Origin: Pseudorhodoferax sp. Leaf274
Lineage (GTDB): Bacteria; Pseudomonadota; Gammaproteobacteria; Burkholderiales; Burkholderiaceae_C
Reading direction: 5' to 3'
Length of the DNA: 64,000 bases
NCBI RefSeq assembly: GCF_001422445.1
Contig: NZ_LMNA01000028.1
Span: forward strand, 163,061-227,060
Shown: one piece after another, positions 11,099-21,203 of the stretch
How the letters are laid out: every line of letters begins with the position of its first letter
Numbering within the stretch: the stretch's first letter is position 1
Made by a program: the position numbers and the translations under genes
Notes under the pieces: model-generated
What the model saw: the letters and a program-made list of their open reading frames with translations, nothing else
Told to the model about the DNA's origin: nothing
Database searches by the model: none

Positions 11099-12595
11099 AT
11101 GAACCGCGAAATGCTGATGTTGGTCGACGCGATCTCGCGCGAGAAGAACGTGGAGCGCGATGTCGTGTTCGGCGCGGTCGAGGCCGCCCTGGCCCAGGCC
11201 ACCAAGAAGCTGTACCAGGGCGAAGTGGACATCCGCGTGGCCGTGGACCGCGACAGCGGCGTCTACGAGACGTTCCGCCGCTGGCTGGTGGTGCCCGATT
11301 CCGCCGGCCTGCAGAACCCCGAGGCCGAGGAGCTGTTCTCCGACGTCAAGGAAGACATCGCCGACATCGAAGAGGGCGACTACATCGAGAAGCCCGTCGA
11401 GTCGGTGCCGATCGGCCGCATCGGCGCCATGGCCGCCAAGCAGGTGATCCTGCAGAAGATCCGTGACGCCGAGCGCGAGATGCTGCTCAACGACTTCATG
11501 AGCCGCGGCGACAAGATCTTCGTCGGCACCGTCAAGCGCATGGACAAGGGCGACATCATCGTCGAGAGCGGCCGCGTCGAAGGCCGGCTGCGCCGTAGCG
11601 AGATGATCCCCAAGGAAAACCTGCGCACGGGCGACCGCGTGCGGGCCATGATCATGGAGGTCGACCTCACGCTGCGCGGCGCGCCCATCATCCTGTCGCG
11701 CTCCTCGCCGGCCTACATGGTCGAGCTGTTCCGCCAGGAGGTGCCCGAGATCGAGCAGGGCCTGCTGGAGATCAAGTCCTGCGCCCGTGATTCGGGTTCG
11801 CGCGCCAAGATCGCCGTGGTCTCGCACGACAAGCGCGTCGACCCGATCGGCACCTGCGTCGGCGTGCGCGGCACCCGTGTGAACGCGGTCACCAACGAGC
11901 TGGCCGGCGAGCGCGTGGACATCGTGCTGTGGAGCGAAGACCCCGCGCAGTTCGTGATCGGCGCGCTGGCCCCGGCCAACGTCTCGTCCATCGTGGTGGA
12001 CGAAGAGCGCCACGCCATGGACGTGGTGGTCGACGAGGAGAACCTCGCGATCGCGATCGGCCGTGGCGGCCAGAACGTGCGCCTGGCAGCCGAGTTGACC
12101 GGCTGGAAGATCAACATCATGGATGCCGCCGAATCGGCGCAAAAGCAGGCCGAGGAGACCGACTCCAGCCGCAAGCTGTTCATGGAAAAGCTCGATGTGG
12201 ACGAAGAGATCGCCGACATCCTGATCAGCGAGGGATTCACCAGCCTCGAAGAAGTCGCCTACGTGCCGCTGCAGGAAATGCTGGAGATCGAGTCCTTCGA
12301 CGAAGAGACCGTCACCGAGCTGCGCTCGCGCGCCAAGGATGCCCTGCTTACCATGGAAATCGCCAAGGAAGAAGGCGCCGAAGGGGTGTCGCAGAACCTG
12401 CGCGACCTCGAAGGCCTGTCGGCCGAGACGATCGACAAGCTCCAAGCGAATGGGGTGAACACCCGCGACGATCTGGCCGATCTGGCCGTCGACGAACTCA
12501 CAGATATCACAGGCCAGTCCGCGGACGAGGCCACGGCCCTGATCATGAAAGCGCGCGAGCACTGGTTCTCCAGCGATGCCGCTTCGCATGAGTAA
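11099..12595 (+). CDS. nusA: Transcription termination/antitermination factor NusA
   Basis: A 498-residue RNA polymerase-binding factor governing pausing, termination and antitermination. The order is an N-terminal polymerase-binding domain, an S1 domain (around [15 protein letters not shown]), and KH domains ([14 protein letters not shown] and [13 protein letters not shown]). Two acidic C-terminal repeats ([17 protein letters not shown] and [16 protein letters not shown]) match the proteobacterial form. The start at 11099 follows GGAGA. The gap to rimP is 54 nt. Confidence 0.98.
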   Translation: MNREMLMLVDAISREKNVERDVVFGAVEAALAQATKKLYQGEVDIRVAVDRDSGVYETFRRWLVVPDSAGLQNPEAEELFSDVKEDIADIEEGDYIEKPVESVPIGRIGAMAAKQVILQKIRDAEREMLLNDFMSRGDKIFVGTVKRMDKGDIIVESGRVEGRLRRSEMIPKENLRTGDRVRAMIMEVDLTLRGAPIILSRSSPAYMVELFRQEVPEIEQGLLEIKSCARDSGSRAKIAVVSHDKRVDPIGTCVGVRGTRVNAVTNELAGERVDIVLWSEDPAQFVIGALAPANVSSIVVDEERHAMDVVVDEENLAIAIGRGGQNVRLAAELTGWKINIMDAAESAQKQAEETDSSRKLFMEKLDVDEEIADILISEGFTSLEEVAYVPLQEMLEIESFDEETVTELRSRAKDALLTMEIAKEEGAEGVSQNLRDLEGLSAETIDKLQANGVNTRDDLADLAVDELTDITGQSADEATALIMKAREHWFSSDAASHE

Positions 12596-12619
12596 TGGCT
12601 ATGAAAGGTTGCGCAGTAC

Positions 12620-15583
12620 ATGTCCACCACCACCGTCGCTGAATTCGCCTCCGAACTGAAGAAGCCCGCAGAAACCCTGCTGGAACAGCTCAAGGGAGCT
12701 GGCGTCTCCAAATCCTCCTCGGCCGACACCCTGTCCGAGACCGACAAGCAAAAGCTGTTGAGCTACCTGCAGGCCAGCCATGGCACGCAGAGCGCCGACC
12801 GCAAGAAGATCACGCTGGTCAAGAAGTCGACCACCGAGATCAAGCAGGCCGACGCCTCGGGCCGTGCGCGCACGATCCAGGTGGAGGTGCGCAAGAAGCG
12901 CACCTTCATCAAGCGCGACGATGCCGCCGAAGGCGAGGTGCAGGCCGAAGGCAGCGAGGAAGCCGAACGCGCCGCCGAGCGCGAGGAAGCCGAACTCGCC
13001 CGCCGCGAGGAAGAAGCCCGCCAGCAGGCCGAAGCCCTGCGCCGCCAGGAAGAAGAACTGGCCGAGCAGCGCCGCCGGCGCGAGGAACAGGAGCGCCGCG
13101 ACCGCGAAGCCGCCGAGAAGGCCGAGCGCGAAGCCGCCGCCGCGGCTGCCGCGGCCGAAGCCGCGCGCAAGAGTGCGCAGCAGGCCCAGGCTCAGGCGCA
13201 GGCTGACGCCGCCCGCGCGGCCGAGGCCAAGGCCACCGGGCCGGCCACCGCAGCCCCTGCGGCTGCCGCACCGGCCGCTGCTGCCCCGGCACCCGCTGCA
13301 GCCCCCACACCTGCCGCAGTGGCACAGGCCGACAAGGCCGCCGCCGCTGCTGCCGCTTCCAAGGCCCGTGCCGAGGAAGAAGCCGCCCGCGCCAACGAAC
13401 TGGCCGAGCGCCGCCGCAAGGCCGAGGCCGAGGCGGCAGCCATCCGCTCCATGATGGCCGCGCCCAAGAAGGTGCTGGTCGCCAAGAAGGAAGAACCCAA
13501 GCCCGTCGCCAAGCCGGCCGAAGCCGCCAAGCCTGGCGTCAAGGGCACGCTGCACAAGCCCACCACGCCTGGCGCTCGCCCGGCGGTGGGTGCGCGCCCG
13601 GGTGCACCGGCGCCAGCCGCGCCCGGCGGTGCCGGCAAGGAAATCAAGTCGGCCAAGACGTCTTCCGCCTGGGCCGGCGATCCGGCCAAGAAGAAGGCCA
13701 TTCCCACGCGCGGCGATTCCAGCGGCGGTGTGGGCCGTGGCAACTGGCGCAGCGGCCCGCGTGGCCGCCGTGGCGACAGCCGCGACCAGCGCGACGACCA
13801 TGGCCAGTCGGCTCCGGCCGAGGCGCGCATCCTCGAGGTGCACGTGCCCGAGACCATCACGGTGGCCGAGCTCGCACACAAGATGTCGATCAAGGCCTCC
13901 GAGGTCATCAAGCACCTGATCAAGCTGGGCCAGATGGTCACCATCAACCAGCCGCTGGACCAGGACACGGCCATGATCGTGGTCGAGGAAATGGGCCACA
14001 AGGCCGTCGTGGCCGCGCTGGATGATCCCGAAGCCTTCACCGAAGACGAAGTGCAGGGCGCGCAGGCCGAAGCGCTGCCGCGCGCACCGGTGGTCACCGT
14101 CATGGGCCACGTGGACCACGGCAAGACCTCGCTGCTGGACCGCATCCGCACCACCAAGGTGGCGGCGGGCGAAGCCGGCGGCATCACGCAGCACATCGGC
14201 GCCTACCACGTCGACACGCCGCGCGGCATGGTGACCTTCCTGGACACCCCGGGCCACGAGGCCTTCACGGCCATGCGTGCCCGCGGTGCGCAGGCCACCG
14301 ACATCGTGATCCTGGTGGTGGCCGCCGACGACGGCGTCATGCCCCAGACCAAGGAAGCCATCAAGCACGCCAAGGCGGCAGGCGTTCCCATCGTGGTGGC
14401 GATCAACAAGATCGACAAGCCCGAAGCCAACAGCGAGCGCGTCAAGAGCGAGTTGGTGGCCGAGCAGGTCGTGCCCGAAGAATTCGGCGGCGATTCGCCG
14501 TTCGTCGAAGTCTCGGCCAAGACCGGCAAGGGCATCGACGACCTGCTGGAACAGGTGCTGCTGCAGGCCGAAGTGCTGGAACTCAAGGCGCCGGTGCAAG
14601 CCGCGGCCAAGGGCCTGGTCATCGAAGCCCAGCTGGACAAGGGCCGCGGCCCGGTCGCCACGGTGCTGGTGCAGTCCGGCACGTTGCGGATCGGCGACGT
14701 GGTGCTGGCCGGCTCGACCTCGGGCCGCGTGCGCGCCATGCTGGACGAAGACGGCCGCCCCTCCAAGGAAGCCGGTCCCTCGATCCCGGTCGAGATCCAG
14801 GGCCTCACCGAAGTGCCGCAGGCCGGCGACGAGTTCATGGTCATGGCCGACGAGCGCCGTGCCCGCGAGATCGCCACCTACCGCGCCGGCAAGTTCCGCA
14901 ACACCAAGCTGGCCAAGCAGCAGGCCGCCAAGCTGGAGAACATGTTCTCCGACATGACGGCGGGCGAGGTCAAGACGCTGCCCATCATCCTCAAGGCCGA
15001 TGTGCAGGGTTCGCAGGAAGCGCTGGCGCAGTCGCTGCTCAAGCTCTCGACCGACGAGGTCAAGGTGCAGCTGGTCTATACCGGCGTGGGCGGCATCAGC
15101 GAGTCGGACATCAACCTGGCCATCGCCTCCAAGGCCGTGGTCATCGGCTTCAACGTGCGTGCCGACGTCGGTGCGCGCAAGCTGGCCGAAGGCAACGGTG
15201 TCGACCTCAAGTACTACAGCATCATCTACGACGCCGTGGACGAGCTGAAGACCGCGATGGCCGGCATGCTGGCACCCGAGCGCCGCGAAGAGATCATCGG
15301 CCATGCCGAGATCCGCACCGTGTTCGTGGCCACCAAGATCGGCACGATCGCCGGTTCCTACGTGCTCGACGGCGTGGTGCAGCGCAATGCGCACTTCCGC
15401 CTGCTGCGCGACAACGTGGTCATCTACACGGGCGAAGTCGAGTCGGTGCGCCGCATGAAGGACGACGTCAAGGAAGTGCGCGAAGGCTTCGAGTGCGGTA
15501 TCAAGCTGCGCAACTACAACGACATCCGCGAAGGCGACCAGCTCGAGCTGTTCGAGATCAAGGAGATCGCCCGTACCCTGTAA
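12620..15583 (+). CDS. infB: Translation initiation factor IF-2
   Basis: A 987-residue GTPase that brings initiator tRNA to the 30S subunit. It has an IF2 N-terminal domain (about residues 1-60), a long low-complexity Ala/Glu/Arg-rich coiled region (about 95-300), a second IF2-N module, and then the G domain with [15 protein letters not shown] and NKID, followed by domains II-IV. The full length of the Ala-rich linker is typical of Burkholderiales. Its codon bias and repetitive linker open several very long antisense frames that are not genes. The gap to nusA is 24 nt. Confidence 0.99.
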   Translation: MSTTTVAEFASELKKPAETLLEQLKGAGVSKSSSADTLSETDKQKLLSYLQASHGTQSADRKKITLVKKSTTEIKQADASGRARTIQVEVRKKRTFIKRDDAAEGEVQAEGSEEAERAAEREEAELARREEEARQQAEALRRQEEELAEQRRRREEQERRDREAAEKAEREAAAAAAAAEAARKSAQQAQAQAQADAARAAEAKATGPATAAPAAAAPAAAAPAPAAAPTPAAVAQADKAAAAAAASKARAEEEAARANELAERRRKAEAEAAAIRSMMAAPKKVLVAKKEEPKPVAKPAEAAKPGVKGTLHKPTTPGARPAVGARPGAPAPAAPGGAGKEIKSAKTSSAWAGDPAKKKAIPTRGDSSGGVGRGNWRSGPRGRRGDSRDQRDDHGQSAPAEARILEVHVPETITVAELAHKMSIKASEVIKHLIKLGQMVTINQPLDQDTAMIVVEEMGHKAVVAALDDPEAFTEDEVQGAQAEALPRAPVVTVMGHVDHGKTSLLDRIRTTKVAAGEAGGITQHIGAYHVDTPRGMVTFLDTPGHEAFTAMRARGAQATDIVILVVAADDGVMPQTKEAIKHAKAAGVPIVVAINKIDKPEANSERVKSELVAEQVVPEEFGGDSPFVEVSAKTGKGIDDLLEQVLLQAEVLELKAPVQAAAKGLVIEAQLDKGRGPVATVLVQSGTLRIGDVVLAGSTSGRVRAMLDEDGRPSKEAGPSIPVEIQGLTEVPQAGDEFMVMADERRAREIATYRAGKFRNTKLAKQQAAKLENMFSDMTAGEVKTLPIILKADVQGSQEALAQSLLKLSTDEVKVQLVYTGVGGISESDINLAIASKAVVIGFNVRADVGARKLAEGNGVDLKYYSIIYDAVDELKTAMAGMLAPERREEIIGHAEIRTVFVATKIGTIAGSYVLDGVVQRNAHFRLLRDNVVIYTGEVESVRRMKDDVKEVREGFECGIKLRNYNDIREGDQLELFEIKEIARTL

Positions 15584-15604
15584 GGGGTCCGGGAGGAGCA
15601 CGCC

Positions 15605-15976
15605 ATGCCCGCCAAGAAGTCCGCAGCGCCCAACCGCAGCCTGAAGGTGGCCGACCAGATCCAGCGCGATCTGACGGAGATCATCGCGCGCGAGCTCAAG
15701 GACCCGCGCGTGGGCATGGTCACCGTGCAGGCCGTCGAGGTCACGCCCGACTACGCCCACGCCAAGGTGTTCTTCACCGTGCTGGTGGGCAAGCCGGACG
15801 AGACGCAGGACGCGCTGAACCAGGCCGCAGGCTTCCTGCGCAACCACCTGTTCAAGCGCCTGCACATCCACACCGTGCCGACGCTGCACTTCCAGTTTGA
15901 CCGCACCACCGAGCGTGCGGCCGACATGAACGCGCTGATCGCGCGCGCCGTCGCCTCGCGCGCCAAAGACGACTAG
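15605..15976 (+). CDS. rbfA: Ribosome-binding factor A
   Basis: A 123-residue cold-shock 30S maturation factor with a single KH-like domain. It shows the family pattern [20 protein letters not shown], then [10 protein letters not shown] and the C-terminal [14 protein letters not shown]. It lies 21 nt after infB behind GGGAGGAG. It is the normal cluster neighbour between infB and truB. Confidence 0.97.
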   Translation: MPAKKSAAPNRSLKVADQIQRDLTEIIARELKDPRVGMVTVQAVEVTPDYAHAKVFFTVLVGKPDETQDALNQAAGFLRNHLFKRLHIHTVPTLHFQFDRTTERAADMNALIARAVASRAKDD

Positions 15977-15979
15977 ACC

Positions 15980-17014
15980 GTGAGCAACGCCGGGCCGCCC
16001 CAAGGTGCGAGAGCCCCCTTGGGGGGCAGCGATTTACACGCAGTGAAAGAGCGTGGGGGTCAAATTCGAGCGCCACGCACCAGGGTGCAGCGGCGCCCTG
16101 TGCATGGGGTGTTGCTGCTCGACAAGCCGCTGGGGTTCTCCAGCAACGACGCCTTGCAGAAGGCGAAGTGGTTGCTGCGCGCCGAAAAAGCCGGCCACAC
16201 CGGCACGCTGGACCCGCTGGCCACCGGCGTGCTGCCGCTGTGCTTCGGCGCGGCCACCAAGTTCAGCCAGCTCCACCTGGACGCCGACAAGACCTACGAG
16301 ACCACCGTGCGCCTGGGTGTCACGACGACCACGGCCGATGCCGAGGGCGACATCGTCCAGCAGCGGCCCGTGGCCTGCAGCGTGGGCCAGGTGGTCGAGG
16401 TGCTGGACCGCTTCATGGGGCCCATCGCCCAACTGCCGCCCATGCACAGCGCGCTCAAGAAGGACGGCAAGGCGTTGTACGAGTACGCGCGCGCCGGCCT
16501 GACCGTCGAGCGCCAGCCGCGCAACGTGGTCATCCATGAACTGGAGCTGCTCGAGATGCAACTGGAGGGCGATGCGCCCTTCCTGCGCCTGAAGGTGGAG
16601 TGCTCCAAAGGCACCTACATCCGCACGCTGGGCGAAGACATCGGCGAGGCGCTCGGCTGCGGCGGACACCTCGTCGCGCTGCGCCGCGTGGCCACCGGCC
16701 CGTTCGAGGCCGCGCAGTGCATCACGCTCGCCGACCTCGAAGCCCTGCCCGAAGAGCAGCGCCTGGCACGGCTGCTGCTTTGCGAAGCCCTGCTGCCCGA
16801 ACACATGCGCGTCACCTTGTCCGTGCAGGATGCGGGCCGTTTCCTGTCGGGCATGCGCAGGCGTGGTGCCTGGCCCGACGCCGATGCCGCCGCGGTGTTC
16901 GGCGACCAACCGCATGCCCTCCTGGGCACCGCCCATGTCAAAGCCGGGGAGCTGATCCCGTCCCGGCTGCTGAGTCCGACCGAAATCCAACAGATCCTGG
17001 AAACCCAACCATGA
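15980..17014 (+). CDS. truB: tRNA pseudouridine(55) synthase TruB with repeat-derived N-terminus
   Basis: Makes pseudouridine 55 in the tRNA T-loop. The family core begins at [20 protein letters not shown], with the catalytic aspartate in [15 protein letters not shown]. The frame is open from a GTG at 15980 (344 residues), but the first ~30 codons are encoded by a dispersed hairpin repeat (about 15989-16060) and do not look like TruB. A GTG at 16043 would give 323 residues. Neither has a good ribosome-binding site, so the true start is unresolved. The stop overlaps the typA start (ATGA). Confidence 0.92.
   Translation: MSNAGPPQGARAPLGGSDLHAVKERGGQIRAPRTRVQRRPVHGVLLLDKPLGFSSNDALQKAKWLLRAEKAGHTGTLDPLATGVLPLCFGAATKFSQLHLDADKTYETTVRLGVTTTTADAEGDIVQQRPVACSVGQVVEVLDRFMGPIAQLPPMHSALKKDGKALYEYARAGLTVERQPRNVVIHELELLEMQLEGDAPFLRLKVECSKGTYIRTLGEDIGEALGCGGHLVALRRVATGPFEAAQCITLADLEALPEEQRLARLLLCEALLPEHMRVTLSVQDAGRFLSGMRRRGAWPDADAAAVFGDQPHALLGTAHVKAGELIPSRLLSPTEIQQILETQP
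15989..16060 (+). repeat. Dispersed hairpin repeat overlapping the truB start
   Basis: Contains the inverted repeat CCCCAAGG (15998-16005) and CCTTGGGG (16017-16024), followed by a GGCAGCG...GCAGTGA...GCGTGGGGGTCA tail. I recognise this as the style of an abundant intergenic repeat in Comamonadaceae chromosomes. Here it sits between rbfA and truB and is open in the truB frame. Related but shorter starts of the same motif (TGAGC...GCCGGGCCG) occur at 8574 and, more diverged, at 34325. Confidence 0.65.
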
Positions 17015-18837
17015 GCAAACAGATCCGCAACATCGCCATCATCGCCCACGTCGACCATGGCAAGACCACGATGGTCGACCAGCTGCTGCGCCAGAGCGGC
17101 ACCTTCGCCGAACACGAGAAGGTCGTCGACACCGTGATGGACAACAACGCCATCGAAAAAGAACGCGGCATCACCATCCTGGCGAAGAACTGCGCCGTGA
17201 CCTGGAAGGGCACGCACATCAACATCGTCGACACCCCGGGCCACGCGGACTTCGGTGGCGAGGTGGAACGCGCCCTGTCCATGGTGGACAGCGTGGTGCT
17301 GCTGATCGACGCGCAGGAAGGCCCGATGCCGCAGACGCGCTTCGTGACCAAGAAGGCGCTGGCCCTGGGCCTGAAGCCCATCCTGGTGGTGAACAAGGTC
17401 GACAAGCCGGGCGCGCGCCCGCAGCACGTGGTCAACGCCGCGTTCGACCTGTTCGACAAGCTCGGCGCGACCGACGAACAGCTCGACTTCCCCGTGGTCT
17501 ACGCCTCGGGCATCAACGGCTGGTCCTCGCTCGAAGAAGGCGCACCGGGCGAGCAGTGGGGCTCGGACATGTCGGCCCTGTTCGACACCATCCTGGACCA
17601 CGTTCCCGCGAACTCGGGCGACGCGGCCGCACCGCTGCAGCTGCAGATCTCCGCGCTCGACTTCTCCACCTTCGTCGGCCGCATCGGCGTGGGCCGCATC
17701 AGCCAGGGCACGATCAAGCCCATGATGGACGTGGTGGTCATGGAAGGCCCGGACGGCAAGACCTACAAGGGCCGCGTGAACCAGGTGCTGACCTTCCAGG
17801 GCCTGGACCGCGTGCAGGCCACCGAAGCCGGCCCCGGCGAGATCGTGCTGATCAACGGCCTGGGCGACATCGGCATCGGCGTGACCATCACCGACCCGGC
17901 CAACCCGGCGCCGCTGCCCATGCTCAAGGTGGACGAGCCCACGCTGACCATGAACTTCTGCGTCAACACCAGCCCGCTGGCCGGCCGCGAAGGCAAGTTC
18001 GTGACCAGCCGCCAGATCTGGGACCGCCTGCAGAAGGAACTGCAGCACAACGTCGCGCTGCGCGTGAACGAGACCGACGAAGAAGGCATCTTCGAGGTCA
18101 TGGGCCGCGGTGAACTGCACCTGACCATCCTCTTGGAAAACATGCGCCGCGAAGGCTACGAGATGGCCGTCTCCAAGCCACGCGTGGTGTTCCGCACCGT
18201 CGACGGCGAGAAGCACGAGCCGATCGAACTGGTCACGGCCGACATCGAAGACCAGCACCAGGGCGGCGTGATGCAGGCCCTGGGCGAGCGCAAGGGCGAA
18301 CTGGTCAACATGGAGCCGGACGGCCGCGGCCGCGTGCGCCTGGAGTACCGCATCCCGGCGCGTGGCCTGATCGGCTTCACCAACGAGTTCCTGAACCTGA
18401 CGCGCGGCTCCGGCCTGATCAGCAACATCTTCGACAGCTACGAGCCGCACAAGGGCGACATCGGCGGCCGCAAGAACGGCGTGCTGATCTCGATGGACGA
18501 CGGCGAAATCTTCACCTACGCGCTGGGCAAGCTGGACGACCGCGGCCGCATGTTCGTGCGCGCCAACGACCCGGTGTACGAGGGCATGATCGTCGGCATC
18601 CACAGCCGCGACAACGACCTCGTGGTCAACGCCACGCGCACCAAGCAGCTGACCAACTTCCGCGTGAGCGGCAAGGAAGACGCGATCAAGATCACGCCGC
18701 CGATCGACCTCACGCTGGAATACGGCGTCGAGTTCATCGAGGACGACGAACTGGTCGAGATCACGCCCAAGAGCGTGCGCCTGCGCAAGCGCTATCTGAA
18801 GGAACACGAGCGCAAGCGCGCCAGCCGCGAAGGCTGA
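17011..18837 (+). CDS. typA: Ribosome-associated GTPase TypA/BipA
   Basis: A 608-residue EF-G-like translational GTPase that acts in ribosome assembly and stress adaptation. The G domain shows [22 protein letters not shown] and NKVD. The C-terminal domain has the BipA-specific [18 protein letters not shown]. The start ATG overlaps the truB stop by ATGA, so it is translationally coupled. A strong hairpin terminator follows. Confidence 0.97.
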   Translation: MSKQIRNIAIIAHVDHGKTTMVDQLLRQSGTFAEHEKVVDTVMDNNAIEKERGITILAKNCAVTWKGTHINIVDTPGHADFGGEVERALSMVDSVVLLIDAQEGPMPQTRFVTKKALALGLKPILVVNKVDKPGARPQHVVNAAFDLFDKLGATDEQLDFPVVYASGINGWSSLEEGAPGEQWGSDMSALFDTILDHVPANSGDAAAPLQLQISALDFSTFVGRIGVGRISQGTIKPMMDVVVMEGPDGKTYKGRVNQVLTFQGLDRVQATEAGPGEIVLINGLGDIGIGVTITDPANPAPLPMLKVDEPTLTMNFCVNTSPLAGREGKFVTSRQIWDRLQKELQHNVALRVNETDEEGIFEVMGRGELHLTILLENMRREGYEMAVSKPRVVFRTVDGEKHEPIELVTADIEDQHQGGVMQALGERKGELVNMEPDGRGRVRLEYRIPARGLIGFTNEFLNLTRGSGLISNIFDSYEPHKGDIGGRKNGVLISMDDGEIFTYALGKLDDRGRMFVRANDPVYEGMIVGIHSRDNDLVVNATRTKQLTNFRVSGKEDAIKITPPIDLTLEYGVEFIEDDELVEITPKSVRLRKRYLKEHERKRASREG

Positions 18838-18866
18838 TCGGTATTTCCTAGGGTTAACCCTTGAAG

Positions 18867-18899
18867 CGGCCTCCGGACATCCGGAGGCCGTTTTGCTTG
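18867..18899 (+). terminator. Intrinsic terminator after typA
   Basis: A perfect 10-bp stem (CGGCCTCCGG / CCGGAGGCCG) with a 4-nt loop, followed by TTTTGCTT. It closes the rimP-to-typA block and isolates the dct locus. Confidence 0.88.
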
Positions 18900-18943
18900 T
18901 GCGTCTGGAAGGCCGGGGCGGCGGCATGTGGCGCGGTTGGAAT

Positions 18944-18961
18944 CCATTGGTAAATCAATGG
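18944..18961 (+). promoter_or_regulatory. Palindromic upstream site, candidate DctD-binding site
   Basis: CCATTG-N6-CAATGG is a perfect inverted repeat 20 nt upstream of the sigma-54 promoter of dctA. NtrC-class activators bind such palindromes upstream of -24/-12 promoters, and DctD is encoded downstream at 23083. Assignment to DctD is an inference from position. Confidence 0.6.
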
Positions 18962-18980
18962 GTTGCGCGCCCGTCTACGG

Positions 18981-18996
18981 TGGCACGGGCATTGCG
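18981..18996 (+). promoter_or_regulatory. Sigma-54 (-24/-12) promoter of dctA
   Basis: TGGCACG-GGCA-TTGCG matches the sigma-54 consensus, with exactly 10 nt between the GG and GC dinucleotides. It lies 35 nt upstream of the dctA start codon. This fits DctB/DctD-controlled, succinate-induced expression. Confidence 0.85.
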
Positions 18997-19031
18997 AAGC
19001 GGCTTCTTTCTCCACCACCAAGAGACAAGCC

Positions 19032-20409
19032 ATGGACCAAGACTCCAAGCCCCGTCCGTTCTACCGCTCGCTGTACTTCCAGGTCATCACCGCCATCGTG
19101 ATCGGCGTGCTGCTCGGGCACTTCTATCCCGACACCGGCGCCGCCATGAAGCCGCTGGGCGACGGCTTCATCAAGCTGATCAAGATGATCATCGCGCCCA
19201 TCATCTTCTGCACGGTGGTGGTCGGCATCGCCGCTGCTGTATTTCGAGATCGTCAGCTCCATCGCGCTGGTCGTCGGCCTCGTCATCATCAACATCGTCA
19301 AGCCCGGTGCGGGCATGAACGTGGATGTGAGCCAGCTCGACACCAAGGCCATTGCGGCCTACACGCAGCCCGGCCAGATGCAGGGCACGGTGGACTTCCT
19401 GCTGCACGTGATCCCCAACACCGTGGTCGATGCGTTCGCCAAGGGCGAGATCCTGCAGGTGCTGCTGTTCTCGGTGATGTTCGGCTTCGCGCTGCACCGC
19501 TTCGGCGGCCGGGGCACGCTGGTGTTCGACTTCATCGAGAAGTTCTCGCACGTGCTGTTCGTGATCGTGGGCTACATCATGAAGGTCGCCCCCATCGGCG
19601 CCTTTGGTGCCATGGCCTTCACCATCGGCAAGTACGGCCTGGGCTCCCTGGTGCAGCTGGGCCAGCTGATGGCTACGTTCTACGCCACCTGCCTGTTCTT
19701 CATCTTCGTGATCCTGGGCAGCATCGCCAAGGCCCATGGCTTCTCGATCTGGAAGTTCATCAAGTACATCAAGGAAGAACTGTTGATCGTGCTGGGCACC
19801 TCGTCCAGCGAATCGGTGCTGCCGCGCATCATGGCCAAGCTGGAGAACCTGGGCGTGCGCAAGTCCACGGTCGGCCTGGTGGTGCCCACGGGCTACTCGT
19901 TCAACCTGGACGGCACCAGCATCTACCTGACCATGGCCGCGGTGTTCATCGCCCAGGCCACCAACACGCCGCTGGACATCACGCACCAGATCACGCTGCT
20001 GCTGACCATGGCCGCGGTGTTCATCGCCCAGGCCACCAACACGCCGCTGGACATCACGCACCAGATCACGCTGCTGCTGGTGCTGCTGCTGACGTCCAAG
20101 GGCGCTGCCGGCGTCACCGGCTCGGGCTTCATCGTGCTGGCGGCCACGCTGTCGGCCGTGGGCCATGTGCCGGTGGCCGGCCTGGCGCTGATCCTGGGCA
20201 TCGACCGCTTCATGTCCGAGGCCCGCGCGCTGACCAACCTGATCGGCAACGGCGTGGCCACCGTGGTGGTCGGCAAGTGGACCGGCGACCTGGACACCGC
20301 GCGCATGCAGCGCGTGCTGAACAACGAGACCGGCGCCCTGGCCGACGCGCCCGAGGCCGTGCTCGATGCGGTGGACCACCACATGCCGACGGGCAAGGCG
20401 GGCGCCTGA
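19032..20409 (+). pseudogene. dctA: C4-dicarboxylate:cation symporter DctA, disrupted
   Basis: The gene starts normally after AGAGACAAGCC at 19032 and encodes the DctA N-terminus up to VVVGIA (codon ~68). The reading frame then shifts: the segment normally encoding about 15 residues (GMEDMKKVGKTGG-like) is missing near 19233, and the remainder from LLYFEIVSS onward lies in another frame to 20409. A second lesion is an exact in-frame 75-bp tandem duplication at 19927-20076, doubling the [20 protein letters not shown] segment of the conserved transport core. The remaining sequence is highly conserved, so the damage looks recent or is an assembly error. If real, dicarboxylate uptake by this carrier is lost. 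Confidence 0.85.
19927..20079 (+). repeat. 75-bp perfect tandem duplication inside dctA
   Basis: Copy 1 is 19927-20001 and copy 2 is 20002-20076, identical base for base, with CTG continuing the period for three more bases. The duplicated unit is 25 codons, so it does not itself shift the frame. Confidence 0.95.
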
Positions 20410-20492
20410 GTTCTGCGGGCAACTTGGTGCAAGATGGGGGCCGGCCGCCGCACCGGCGTCCGCATCCGTCCTTTGCATCCAGGAGACAAGCC

Positions 20493-21185
20493 ATGGCAAG
20501 CAGCAAGACCGGTATCGACACCGAGGCCCTGATCGCGCAGTACGAGCAGGCCACCACCCAGCAAGGCCAGGCGCTGCGCCAGGCCGTGCACGACATGACG
20601 CTCAAGGCCCTGCAGCAGCGCGAACTCACGCTCAAGGCCATCAAGGAGGTGGTCAAGTCCGTGACCGAGGCCGCCGCGCAAGGGGCGGCGCGCAACACCC
20701 ACGGCGTGGACGTCGAGGCCATGCTGGCCCAGACCGTGGCCGGTGTCGACGACGCCGTGCGCCAGGCCGTGCAGGCCAGCCAGCGCGCCTTGCAGCAGCT
20801 GCTCGACCAGGGGCTGGATCTGCGCGAGAAGCAGGCCAAGAAGGCCATGGACGACATCGAGAAGATGGAGGACATGGTGTTCCAGACCATGCGCAAGGCC
20901 ACCAGCGGCGCCGCGCTGGCGCCGATGCAGGGCGCCTGGGCGCAGGCCCTGATGCTGTTCGGCCAGGGCGACAGCGCCACCGGCCAGGCCGCCAACGACG
21001 CGGTGGAGCAGTTGCTGGCCAAGGCCCAGGCCGCCACGCGCGAAGGCCGGGCCTTTAACCAGCGCGCGGCCCAGGCCTTCATGGACCACTACGCCACGCT
21101 GGTCAGCGGCGTGCTGATCGGCATGTCCGAGGCCATGGGCGCAGCGCCCGCACCCGCTGCCAAGCCAGCGCGCAAGAGCCGTTGA
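20493..21185 (+). CDS. Alpha-helical, phasin-like protein of unknown function
   Basis: A 230-residue soluble, almost entirely helical protein rich in Ala, Gln and Glu, with heptad-like stretches and a basic tail ([12 protein letters not shown]). It resembles a Burkholderiales family I associate with DUF6781, and in composition resembles phasins (granule-binding proteins); neither name is certain. The ribosome-binding site AGGAGACAAGCC is nearly identical to that of dctA. It lies between dctA and dctB, so it may be expressed with them. The shifted frame of the broken dctA runs open into this gene in frame. Confidence 0.7.
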   Translation: MASSKTGIDTEALIAQYEQATTQQGQALRQAVHDMTLKALQQRELTLKAIKEVVKSVTEAAAQGAARNTHGVDVEAMLAQTVAGVDDAVRQAVQASQRALQQLLDQGLDLREKQAKKAMDDIEKMEDMVFQTMRKATSGAALAPMQGAWAQALMLFGQGDSATGQAANDAVEQLLAKAQAATREGRAFNQRAAQAFMDHYATLVSGVLIGMSEAMGAAPAPAAKPARKSR

Positions 21186-21203
21186 CCGGCCGGCGGGAGC
21201 GCG

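Noticed and set aside
12599..16003. A 1134-codon open frame antisense to infB/rbfA (and similar long shadows such as 141-3005 +, 526-2781 -, 16615-18927 -).
   Set aside because: They mirror essential genes base for base in high-GC DNA, have Ala/Arg/Gly/His-rich low-complexity translations and no family motifs.
15998..16024. CCCCAAGG/CCTTGGGG hairpin as an intrinsic terminator after rbfA.
   Set aside because: No T tract follows, it is part of a dispersed repeat, and truB-typA must be transcribed through it.
19200..19330. Programmed ribosomal frameshifting to rescue dctA.
   Set aside because: A conserved stretch of about 15 residues is missing at the junction, and no slippery heptamer or following pseudoknot is apparent; a deletion explains it better.
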